64,000 nucleotides of DNA, taken from positions 3,782,001 through 3,846,000 of the forward strand of contig NZ_CP015453.1 of assembly GCF_003096095.1 (NCBI RefSeq). Reading direction: 5' to 3'. The position numbers and the translations under genes were made by a program. The stretch is from Dietzia psychralcaliphila. Its GTDB lineage: Bacteria; Actinomycetota; Actinomycetes; Mycobacteriales; Mycobacteriaceae. Position 1 is the first letter of the stretch. Each line of letters starts with the position of its first letter. This document shows positions 34,205 through 43,100 of this stretch, in pieces. The notes under the pieces are model-generated. The model was given only the letters and a program-made list of their open reading frames with translations. It was not told where the DNA came from and ran no database searches.

Positions 34205-34328
34205 GGGGCGAATCTATCCCTCAACAGCCCACGTGGGACTTGATCGAGCTGCGCCCAGGTGTGACGTAGTGGAATCGTGGCGGCGCTTGGGCACGTCCAC
34301 CGAATCGGCATAGGCCACTCTGACTACC

Positions 34329-35795
34329 ATGACCCGCGTGATCACCGGTGAACTCAAGAGCAAGATCGACGGAGTCTGGACCGCCTTCTGGTCGGGCGGC
34401 ATCAGCAACCCACTCGAGGTGATCGAGCAGATCACGTACCTGCTCTTCATCCGACGACTCGACGATCTGCAGACGCTGCAGGAGAACAAGGCTCGGCGAC
34501 TGGGCGAGCCACTCACCGACCCGACGTTCAAGCCGGGCCAGGACCAGCTCCGCTGGTCGCGCTTCAAGAACGCGGAGCCGGGAGCGATGTTCAGGATCGT
34601 CGACGACGAGGTGTTCCCGTTCTTGAGGCAACTCGGAGGCGAGGAGTCCACTTACGCCGATCACATGAAGGATGCCCGCTTCACCGTGCCCACCCCGGCG
34701 CTGCTGAGCAAAGTCGTCGACATGCTCGACGGCGTGCCCATGCACGACCGCGATACCAATGGCGATCTCTACGAGTACATGCTCGGCAAACTCGCCTCGG
34801 CCGGCCAGAACGGCCAGTTCAGGACCCCGCGCCACATCATCCAGCTAATGGTGTCCATGACGGACCCCGAGCCGCGCGACGAGATCTGCGATCCCGCCTG
34901 CGGCACTGCTGGCTTTCTGGTGTCCGCGGCCGAGCATATGCGCGAGCACCATCCGACCGTTCTCACTGACGCTGTCCAGCGAAAGCACTTCGCGACGTCA
35001 ATGTTCCACGGGTACGACTTCGACTCCACCATGCTGCGCATCGGCAGCATGAACATGCTCATGCACGGCGTCGAGTCGCCGGACATTCGCTATCGCGACT
35101 CACTTTCCGAAGTGGCGGCGGACACCGAGGGGCGCTACACCCTCATCCTCGCCAACCCGCCGTTCGCGGGAAGTCTGGACTACGAATCTACGTCCAAGGC
35201 GCTGCTCAAGGACGTCAAGACCAAGAAGACGGAGCTACTCTTCCTGGCCCTGTTCTTGCGGCTGCTCAAACCGGGCGGTCGCGCGGCAGTAATCGTCCCC
35301 GACGGTGTCCTGTTCGGCTCGACCACTGCCCACAAGGCGCTTCGCAAGAGACTGGTCGAGGAGCAGAAGCTCGACGCGGTGGTCAAACTCCCCTCGGGCG
35401 TGTTCAAGCCGTACGCCGGGGTGTCCACCGCCATCTTGTTCTTCACCAAGACTGACTCCGGCGGCACCGATGACGTCTGGTTCTACGACATCCGCGCTGA
35501 CGGCTTCTCCCTCGACGACAAGCGCAATCCTATCGAAGCCAATGACCTGCCGGATGTGCTCGCCCGCTGGCAGAACCGCGACGCCGAGGCCGCCCGTGCC
35601 CGAACCGAGCAGTCCTTTCTGGTGCCCAAGGCCGAAATCGTGGCCGAGGGATACGACCTGTCGATCAACCGCTACAAGGAGCTCATCTTCGAGGAGGTCG
35701 AGACCCGCGACCCGCTGGATATCATCGCCGAGCTCGAAGACCTCGAGGGTGAGATCCAGCAGGGACTCGCGGAGTTGAAAGCGATGTTGTCGTGA
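34329..35795 (+). CDS. hsdM: Type I restriction-modification DNA methyltransferase HsdM
   Basis: A 488-residue N6-adenine methyltransferase. The N-terminal helical HsdM domain (SKIDGVWTAFWSGGISNPLEVIEQITYLLF, split here by its helices) precedes the SAM-binding motif DPACGTAGFL near residues 187-196 and the catalytic NPPF in ILANPPFAGS near residue 275. It acts with HsdS, which selects the DNA target, to modify host DNA and protect it from HsdR. It is the first gene of a seven-gene operon; its stop overlaps the hsdS GTG start by 4 bases. The 124 bases upstream hold no gene and should contain the operon promoter. Confidence 0.96.
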   Translation: MTRVITGELKSKIDGVWTAFWSGGISNPLEVIEQITYLLFIRRLDDLQTLQENKARRLGEPLTDPTFKPGQDQLRWSRFKNAEPGAMFRIVDDEVFPFLRQLGGEESTYADHMKDARFTVPTPALLSKVVDMLDGVPMHDRDTNGDLYEYMLGKLASAGQNGQFRTPRHIIQLMVSMTDPEPRDEICDPACGTAGFLVSAAEHMREHHPTVLTDAVQRKHFATSMFHGYDFDSTMLRIGSMNMLMHGVESPDIRYRDSLSEVAADTEGRYTLILANPPFAGSLDYESTSKALLKDVKTKKTELLFLALFLRLLKPGGRAAVIVPDGVLFGSTTAHKALRKRLVEEQKLDAVVKLPSGVFKPYAGVSTAILFFTKTDSGGTDDVWFYDIRADGFSLDDKRNPIEANDLPDVLARWQNRDAEAARARTEQSFLVPKAEIVAEGYDLSINRYKELIFEEVETRDPLDIIAELEDLEGEIQQGLAELKAMLS

Positions 35796-36955
35796 GCAGG
35801 TGGCCGATGGTGGCGCTCGGCGAACTAATCAGCCCCTCAGGCCGGCGAGCAGGTTCCAATGTGGAGGCTCCCGTCTATTCCGTTACGAAGCATGCGGGAT
35901 TCGTCCCCAGTCTCGAGTACTTTAGAAAACAGGTTTTCAGCAGGGACATTTCGAAATATAAAGTCGTTGAACACGGCGAGTTCGCATATGCAACTATTCA
36001 CCTCGACGAAGGATCGATCGGAATAGCGCCCGAACAAGCTCTCATAAGCCCCATGTACACAATTTTCAAAGTTAGACAGGAGAAAATAGACTCTCACTAC
36101 TTGTTGCGCTATCTAAAAAGCCCACGCGCGCTTCAAACTTACCCGCAGCTTGGACAAGGCGCCGTCCACCGCAGAAAATCCATTGCCCTATCCTCGCTCG
36201 GCAAGCTGCTCGTTCCCGTCCCTCCGCTTGACGAGCAGCGACGTATTGCCAAGACCCTTGATCGCAGTGCAGGTATTAGGAGTTCGCGAAAACGCTCATT
36301 CGAACTAGCGCGTGAACTGCAAACCGCGTCTTTCATTGACCTTTTTGGCAGCCCCGCCACCTGGATAGACCGGTGGCCGATGGGCACGATTGGCGACATC
36401 ACGGAATCGACTCAGTACGGCACCTCTGAGAAATCTGGGCCAGATGGGACGACTCCCGTTCTCCGAATGGGAAACATCACTACTGACGGCCGATTGGACA
36501 CCAGCGATCTGAAGTATATGAATTTATCCGAAGCCGATCGAGAGAAATTCACGACTAGACGCGGCGACATCCTATTCAACCGAACTAACAGCCCTGACCT
36601 TGTCGGGAAAACTGCGGCAGTCCGGAACGACGAACATTTTGCCTTCGCCGGGTACTTGATAAGGCTCCGGCTAGTAGATGAGTTCGAGCCCGACTTCGTA
36701 TCCGGATACCTGAATAGCGCATATGGAAAAGTGCTGCTGCGGTCGATGTGCAAGTCGATTGTGGGTCAGGCCAACATCAACGCTAAAGAGCTACGGCGTA
36801 TACCGATCGCGCTCCCGCCGGCCGCAGTCCAGCGTGAGTACCGCGACGTCGTTTCGCAGGTGGAGCGCCACGCTGCGCTGCTGGCCACCAGCGATAGCGC
36901 TGTGAACGCTACGCTCGCATCTCTTCAAACCCGCGCATTCCGAGGCGAACTCTGA
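35792..36955 (+). CDS. hsdS: Type I restriction-modification specificity subunit HsdS
   Basis: A 387-residue specificity protein with two target-recognition domains. The first ends in PVPPLDEQRRIAKTLDR (residues about 142-158) and a conserved helix. The second spans residues about 185-350 (GDITESTQYGTSEKSG, RGDILFNRTNSPDLVGK, GQANINAKELRRIPIALPPA) and ends with a second helix. The arrangement dictates a bipartite DNA target. Most of the gene is clearly richer in A and T than its operon partners, as expected for exchanged recognition domains. It starts inside the hsdM stop and its own stop overlaps the next ATG (TGATG). Confidence 0.93.
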   Translation: MSRWPMVALGELISPSGRRAGSNVEAPVYSVTKHAGFVPSLEYFRKQVFSRDISKYKVVEHGEFAYATIHLDEGSIGIAPEQALISPMYTIFKVRQEKIDSHYLLRYLKSPRALQTYPQLGQGAVHRRKSIALSSLGKLLVPVPPLDEQRRIAKTLDRSAGIRSSRKRSFELARELQTASFIDLFGSPATWIDRWPMGTIGDITESTQYGTSEKSGPDGTTPVLRMGNITTDGRLDTSDLKYMNLSEADREKFTTRRGDILFNRTNSPDLVGKTAAVRNDEHFAFAGYLIRLRLVDEFEPDFVSGYLNSAYGKVLLRSMCKSIVGQANINAKELRRIPIALPPAAVQREYRDVVSQVERHAALLATSDSAVNATLASLQTRAFRGEL

Positions 36956-38070
36956 TGCCCGTCGAAATGGGGATCTGGCGGATCGACGGCAGGGCTCCGC
37001 GACGGCTCAGTGCGAGCCAGTTGCCCACCGAGTCCATGTTGGAAGAGTTCTTGGAGCAAGACCCGACGCTCCTGGGTGAACGCCTCCTCGTCGTCGGACG
37101 TCAGATTCGAACGCCGTACGGGAAATACATCGACCTCTTGGCCATGGACATCGAGGGCAACCTGCACGTCCTAGAGCTCAAACGGGACAAGACACCCCGC
37201 GACGTGGTGGCGCAGGTCCTCGACTACGGCTCGTGGGTCTCGACGTTGGACCGCGAGACCGTAATCGAACTCGCCAATACGCAGCTGGACGCTGCGTTCG
37301 AGACCGCGTTCGAAGAGGTCTTCGGCGTCTCCGCTCCCGACGAGATCAACGGATCGATCAATCTCGTCGTGGTGGCGACCGACATCGATTCGTCGTCGGA
37401 GCGGATCGTCACCTACCTCCGGGAGTTCGGCGTACCGGTCAACGTCGTCTTCTTTACCCACCTCGAGGATGAAGGACGTCGCTACCTAGCGCGATCGTGG
37501 CTGGCCGGCGACGACGAGGGAGCGCACCGATCGGTGTCGGGACCCCGGGGCGCGAAGGGCAAGAAGGCGGAGTGGAACGGGATCGACTGGTTTGTCTCCT
37601 TCGGCGAGGAGGGCAGTAGATCCTGGGAGGACGGCCGCCGGTACGGATTCGTCTCCGCTGGCGGCGGGCGCTGGTACTCCGACTCACTCCATAACCTGCC
37701 AGTAGGCGCCCGTGTCAACGTCCACATCCCCAAGCGCGGATACGTGGCCGTCGGCACCGTGCTGCGGGAGGCGACACGGTTCGATGACGCAATGGTCGAG
37801 GTTGACGGGCAGTGGGTGCGGCTGCGGGATCAGGAGTTGAACGCCCCGTACCGGCATTCGCCCGAGGGCGTGAATGAGAACGGCAACGATAGCGACGACG
37901 ACGAGTACGTCGTCCCCGTGAAGTGGACAAATGCCGTTCCGCAGTCCGATGCACTCTGGGTCAAGGGGATGTTCGCCAACCAGAACAGTGCCTGCAAGCT
38001 GCGGCAGGAGTTCACCCTGGACCGGCTCGGCGAGCACTTCGCGCTGGACCAGATCGAGGAGACACTATGA
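36955..38070 (+). CDS. DUF91/NucS-like PD-(D/E)XK nuclease
   Basis: A 371-residue protein. The N-terminal nuclease fold carries the catalytic set D60 in KYIDLLAMD and E74-L-K76 in LHVLELKRDK, preceded by MLEEFLEQDPTLLGERLLVV, the pattern of DUF91/NucS endonucleases. The C-terminal ~180 residues contain a GKKAEWNGIDWFVSFGEEGS region and a WVKGMFANQNSACKLR end that I do not recognise. It is not a standard type I subunit. Location between hsdS and mrr, with TGATG and ATGA overlaps, makes it an integral part of the operon. It may restrict DNA of a different modification state. Confidence 0.8.
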   Translation: MPVEMGIWRIDGRAPRRLSASQLPTESMLEEFLEQDPTLLGERLLVVGRQIRTPYGKYIDLLAMDIEGNLHVLELKRDKTPRDVVAQVLDYGSWVSTLDRETVIELANTQLDAAFETAFEEVFGVSAPDEINGSINLVVVATDIDSSSERIVTYLREFGVPVNVVFFTHLEDEGRRYLARSWLAGDDEGAHRSVSGPRGAKGKKAEWNGIDWFVSFGEEGSRSWEDGRRYGFVSAGGGRWYSDSLHNLPVGARVNVHIPKRGYVAVGTVLREATRFDDAMVEVDGQWVRLRDQELNAPYRHSPEGVNENGNDSDDDEYVVPVKWTNAVPQSDALWVKGMFANQNSACKLRQEFTLDRLGEHFALDQIEETL

Positions 38071-38951
38071 CCGTCGATCCCACCTGGGACCAGTACATGG
38101 CCCCCGCGCTGCCGGTGCTCCTGGACGGTGAGGTCCACCGCGCCCGCGACATCTGCACTTCCGCTGCCGATCTGCTCGGCGTCAGCGCAGAGAAGCGACT
38201 GGAGACAATCCCCTCCGGCCAGCAGCGGTACCGCAACCGTGCTAATTGGGCTCTGTCGTACCTCTACCGCGCCGGTGCCGCTGAACGGCCAGTACGTGGG
38301 CACTACCGCATTACGGATGCGGGACGGAAGCTGTGCGCTGACCATCCGGACGGAATCAAGGAGAAGGATCTCGCGTCGCTTGATGGCCCAGTTCCAAACC
38401 CTCCGGTGGTCGACCCTCCCGACGAGCCAACGGAGTTGGACCCGGTGGAGCAGGTGTCGCTCGGAGTCGAACGCCTGCATTCTGCTGTCGCGACCGACCT
38501 GCTCAATCGGCTCCACGCGAACGAGCCCGTCTTCTTCGAACAAGCGGTCCTCGACCTCATCATGGCAATGGGATACGGCGGCGCCGAAGGAACGGCCAGC
38601 CGCACCCAACTCTCCAACGATGGCGGGATCGACGGAATCGTCGACCAGGATGCCCTCGGGTTAAGCCGCATCTACGTACAGGCCAAGCGCTTCGCCCTCG
38701 ACGCGACCATCCACCGGCCCACGATCCAGGCCTTCGTCGGAGCCCTCCACGGAAATCAAGCCAACCAGGGCGTCTTCATCACCACAGCGCGCTTCAGCAG
38801 CGGCGCCCGGGCCTACGCCGACTCCGTCCCGACGCGAGTCGTGCTCATCGACGGCCCGCGGCTGGCCTCGCTGATGATCCGCTACAGCGTGGGTGTGCAG
38901 GTCAACCAGACCGTCCACATCGTCGAGGTGGACGAGGACTTCTTCGAGTGA
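38067..38951 (+). CDS. mrr: Mrr-type (type IV) restriction endonuclease
   Basis: A 294-residue protein starting at ATG 38067 inside the preceding stop (ATGA). Residues 1-95 form an Mrr N-terminal winged helix (ANWALSYLYRAGAAERPVRG, YRITDAGRKL). The catalytic domain has NDGGIDGIVDQDALGLSRIY then VQAKRF near residues 188-215, the D...QxK variant of the PD-(D/E)XK core used by Mrr enzymes. Mrr cuts DNA that carries foreign methylation (established for the family). Together with HsdRMS it would attack both unmodified and wrongly modified DNA. An 81-base gap follows, with a possible internal promoter. Confidence 0.92.
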   Translation: MTVDPTWDQYMAPALPVLLDGEVHRARDICTSAADLLGVSAEKRLETIPSGQQRYRNRANWALSYLYRAGAAERPVRGHYRITDAGRKLCADHPDGIKEKDLASLDGPVPNPPVVDPPDEPTELDPVEQVSLGVERLHSAVATDLLNRLHANEPVFFEQAVLDLIMAMGYGGAEGTASRTQLSNDGGIDGIVDQDALGLSRIYVQAKRFALDATIHRPTIQAFVGALHGNQANQGVFITTARFSSGARAYADSVPTRVVLIDGPRLASLMIRYSVGVQVNQTVHIVEVDEDFFE

Positions 38952-38980
38952 TCCGCTGAAAGCTGGCCACACGACAAGCC

Positions 38981-39008
38981 TTGCGAAAGATTCGAAACCG
39001 GCTTACGC
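38981..39008 (+). promoter_or_regulatory. Possible internal promoter for the antitoxin-toxin-hsdR genes
   Basis: TTGCGA (38981-38986) and TTACGC (39003-39008) are separated by 16 bases, and a strong AAGGAGAAG ribosome site and ATG follow at 39033. This is the only gap of note within the operon. Weak prediction from sequence alone. Confidence 0.35.
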
Positions 39009-39032
39009 TTCTTGCAGATCCAAGGAGAAGCG

Positions 39033-39527
39033 ATGACCACACTGCTCGAGCCCAAGACCTACCCTCCCAGCGAGAACGCCGGCGTCGCGGAGATCGACGA
39101 CCTGCTTCACTCCGGCGATACACCGACATTCGCCCTGGTCAACGGCTCTCACTCTGTCGCGCTACCGGCCGAGATCAACGCCATCCTCACTCAGGTCGTC
39201 GCCGCGATGCGGGCCGGCAAGGCGATCACCGTGACCCCGCAGTCCCAGAGCCTCACCACCCAGCAGGCGGCCGACCTGCTGGGAATGAGTCGTCCGACAC
39301 TGGTCAAGTTGATCGACGCAGGTGAGATACCGTGCACTCGAACCAGCAACCGGCGGATGCTGCTGCTCGATGACGTACTCGAGTATCGCCGCAAACGCCG
39401 CGACCGTCAGCTCGCTGCGATCGCGGCCACGCAAGCTGACCTAGTCGAGGACCTCGAGCCCGAAGAAATGCTCGGCATACTCGCCGAAGCACGGGCGGCG
39501 CGACGGAAGCGAATCGACCGAGGTTGA
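39033..39527 (+). CDS. Excisionase-type HTH antitoxin-like protein
   Basis: A 164-residue protein starting at ATG 39033 after AAGGAGAAG. The N-terminal half is divergent. Residues about 78-128 form a MerR/excisionase-type DNA-binding domain: LTTQQAADLLGMSRPTLVKL then IPCTRTSNRRMLLLDDVLEY. The C-terminal helix DLEPEEMLGILAEARAARRK is the probable toxin-binding part. Excisionase-fold proteins directly upstream of PIN genes are typical antitoxins that also repress their own promoter. The PIN gene starts 35 bases later. Confidence 0.82.
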   Translation: MTTLLEPKTYPPSENAGVAEIDDLLHSGDTPTFALVNGSHSVALPAEINAILTQVVAAMRAGKAITVTPQSQSLTTQQAADLLGMSRPTLVKLIDAGEIPCTRTSNRRMLLLDDVLEYRRKRRDRQLAAIAATQADLVEDLEPEEMLGILAEARAARRKRIDRG

Positions 39528-39562
39528 ACACGGGATCGAGGACGGCTGCCACAATGTGACAT

Positions 39563-40159
39563 GTGCTTGCAGCCGTACTCGACACCTGTGTGTTGTTCAA
39601 CGGCCTAACCCGAGACTTATTGCTGTCATTGGTCGCCTTCGACTCATACCGTCTGGTCCTGACCGAGGCCAATATCGAGGAGATCGAGGACGTAGAGACT
39701 CGCAAACTCATGAAGCAGGGGCACGACCGCGAACTGGCCGAGAGAAGGGCAGCGTTCCTCGCCTCGCAACTCAGGGAAAACTTCGAGGTCGTCTGCCGGT
39801 CCCGCTCCACTCTCGTCGCCCCTGTCGGTCTGCCTGATCCCGACGACGAGCACCTCGTGGCCGCAGCCGTCGCAGGAGGAGCCGAGGTCATAGTCACCGC
39901 GAACTTCAAAGACCTTCCTGACCATCTCCTGCCCTCTGGAGTACGTACCCAGGATGCGCCGTCATTCCTTCACGACATGATCTGCGCCGACCCCGGCAAG
40001 GCTGCATCGGCTCTGCTCGCGATGAGCGAACGTCGCCGCACACCACCACAGTCCGAACTCGACATCCTCGGTCTATTAGTACTGAAGGGGCAGTTGCGCC
40101 CGTCCACAGCCGAAATTGTTCGGTCAGCCCTGTCCCGCATGAGAGAAGACCATAGATGA
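39563..40159 (+). CDS. PIN-domain toxin-like ribonuclease
   Basis: A 198-residue protein starting at GTG 39563. PIN acidic residues are present: D7 in VLDTCVLFNG, E40 region in TEANIEEIEDVE, D94-D95 in DPDDEHLVAAA, and D117 in TANFKDLPDHLL. PIN toxins of VapC type cleave RNA, often tRNA or rRNA. The C-terminal 60 residues (SERRRTPPQSELDILGLLVL) extend beyond a minimal PIN fold and may bind a partner. Its stop overlaps the hsdR ATG by 4 bases, an unusual place for a toxin gene. This suggests co-expression with the restriction subunit. Confidence 0.85.
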   Translation: MLAAVLDTCVLFNGLTRDLLLSLVAFDSYRLVLTEANIEEIEDVETRKLMKQGHDRELAERRAAFLASQLRENFEVVCRSRSTLVAPVGLPDPDDEHLVAAAVAGGAEVIVTANFKDLPDHLLPSGVRTQDAPSFLHDMICADPGKAASALLAMSERRRTPPQSELDILGLLVLKGQLRPSTAEIVRSALSRMREDHR

Positions 40160-43100
40160 CCTCCAACTTCGACTTTGTCCCCGCCGAGTGGGGCAGCGTC
40201 CGCGCCGACGCGATCCAGGCGGAGTCGAATGGTCGGACCGACCCCCGCGTGAGTGTGTTCTACGCCCGTCGCGTGCTGGAGCAGGTCGTCGTCCTGATCT
40301 TCGATCTCGAGCGGCTCCCGCTGCCATACAACTCCGACCTCAGTGGACGGCTCGGCGATCCCGGGTTCATCGCCTCCGTGGGCCCGGAGATCGTCTCGAA
40401 AGCGACCATCATCCGCAAGGCCGGAAACCGCGCGGTCCACGACAAGAAGGAGATCCAGGAAACGTCCGCCCTCGAGATACTGCGGCAGCTCCACGACCTG
40501 CTCAAATGGGCCGCCTACAGCTATTCGTCCACGCCTGATGACGTGCCCACCTCGTCGTCGTACGATCCTTTGCTCATTCCGGCACCCGCCGCCACGGGCG
40601 GCCAACCCCCACTCACCGCGGCGGAACTCGCCCAGCTCAACAACGTCCTAGAGGCCAAGGACGCCGCGCTCGCGGCGGAGAAGGCCACCAGTTCCGCGCT
40701 GCAGGCGCAGATCGACGAGCTAATCGCCAAGGTCCAGCAGGCTCAGAAGACCAAGGACGCCCCCGAGCCGACCTTCGACGTGAGTGAGGCCGAGACCCGG
40801 CGCCAGTTCATCGACGCGGACCTGCGCGAGGCCGGGTGGGACCTGACCGACGCGCGGGACCGCGAGTTCCCCGTCACCGGGATGCCCAACGACACCGGGC
40901 AGGGATTCGTCGACTACGTGCTCTGGGGAGAGGACGGCTTGCCCCTGGCACTGGTCGAGGCCAAGAGATCGCTCGCCGACGCCACGATCGGCCAGCAACA
41001 GGCCAAGCTCTACGCGGACTGTCTGGGAGCGAAGTTCGGCCGTCGCCCCGTCATCTTCTTCACCAACGGGTTCGAGCGCTGGCTCTGGGACGACGCGATG
41101 TACCCGGCGCGCCGCGTCAGCGGCTTTTTGACCCGGGGCGAGCTGGAGCTCACCGTGCAGCGCCGGCATTCACGAGCGCCGCTCGAGGCGACGCCCGTCG
41201 ACAAGACCATCGTGGAGCGGCATTACCAGCAGCATGCAATCCGCTCGGTCGACGACGTCTTCACGCGAGGGCAGCGTGAGGCGCTCCTAGTCATGGCCAC
41301 CGGATCCGGCAAGACCCGCGTCGCAATCGCATTGGTGGACCAGCTCATGAAGGCCGGCTGGGTCAAGCGCGTGCTCTTCCTGGCCGACCGCGTGGCCCTG
41401 GTCAACCAGGCCGTGTCCGCGTTCAAGGCGCACCTACCGTCGGCCACCACCGTCAACTTGGTCACGGAGAAGAATCAGGAGGGGCGCGTCTACGTCTCCA
41501 CGTATCCCACGATGATGGGGCTGATCAACCAGACCGACGACGGCCGCCGCACCTTCGGCCCCGGGCACTTCGACCTCGTGGTTATAGACGAGGCCCACCG
41601 GTCGGTGTATCAGAAGTACGGGGCGATCTTCGAGTGGTTTGACTCATTGCTCGTGGGCCTCACCGCCACGCCCAAGGACGAGGTCGACCGCAACACCTAC
41701 AGCCTGTTCCACCTCGAGGACGGCGTCCCGACCGACGCGTACAGCCTCGACGACGCCGTGGCCGAGGGCTACCTGGTGCCGCCCGTGGGAGTGTCCGTGC
41801 CGACCCGGTTCCTGCGCGAGGGCATCCACTACGACCAGCTGTCGGAGGCCGAGAAAGACGAGTGGGACCTCCAGGACTGGGGTGACGACGAAGCGCCCAC
41901 CGACATCGACCCCGAGGAACTCAACCGCTGGCTCTTCAACGCCGACACCGTGGACAAGGTGCTGGCAACCCTCATGGAGAACGGCCACAAGGTGGCTGGT
42001 GGCGACCGACTGGGCAAGACGATCATCTTTGCCAAGAACTACGCCCACGCCAAGTTCATCTGGGAGCGCTTCGACCTGGCCTACCCGGAATACAAGGGCG
42101 AGTTCGCCAAAATCATCACCTACAAGTCCGAGTATGCGCAGAGCCTCATCGACGACTTCTCCGAGACGGACAAATTCCCGCATATCGCGATAAGTGTTGA
42201 CATGCTCGACACGGGGATCGACGTCCCCGAGGTGGTCAACCTCGTGTTCTTCAAGATGGTCCGGTCGGCGTCCAAGTTCTGGCAGATGATCGGAAGGGGG
42301 ACACGCCTGGCGCCGGATCTCTACGGACCCGGGGAGGACAAGAAGAACTTCTATGTTTTCGATTTCTGCATGAACCTCGAATACTTCAACCAACCCGGTG
42401 CCGGCAGCGAGGGTTCGGTGCAGAAGTCTCTCGGTCAGCGACTGTTCGAGGCGCGGCTCGGACTAGTCTCCGCCCTGGACCAGTCTGCCCCGGGCCAGGG
42501 GGGCAGCCCGGTCGACCCCGAGCTCCGCGATGCCACCGCCCGGCACCTCCACGAGATCGTCGCCGGCATGAACCTCGACAACTTCTTGGTCCGGCCCAAG
42601 CGCGAGTGGGTCCTGAAGTACCAGGACTGGGCGCGTTGGGACCGCCTCACCCCCCAGCGCGCGGGAGAGGTCGCCGAGCACCTCGCGGGCGTGCCCTCGA
42701 CCGTGAAGGACGACGACGAACAAGCCAAGCGGTTCGATCTACTGCTCCTCCGGACCCAGCTGGCGGTCCTCGAAGGCGATCACGTGACCGCCGAGAGGAC
42801 GCGGGGGCAGATCCAGGAGATCGCCGGAAGTCTCCTGTCCCAGACCGCCATCCCGGCGGTCGCCGCGCAGCAGCAGCTCCTCGCTGAAGTCTCGGAGGAC
42901 GAATGGTGGCAGGACGTGACGCTGTCCATGCTCGAGCTGGCGCGACTCCGGATCCGCGGGCTCGTGCGCTTCCTGGAGAAGTCGGCGCGCGCTGTCGTCT
43001 ACACCAACTTCAAGGACGAGCTTGGCGAGGGATCAATAGTTGAGCTGCCCGGGATGGCAGTCGGCACCAACTGGGAGCGCTTCAAGGCCAAGTCCCGGGC

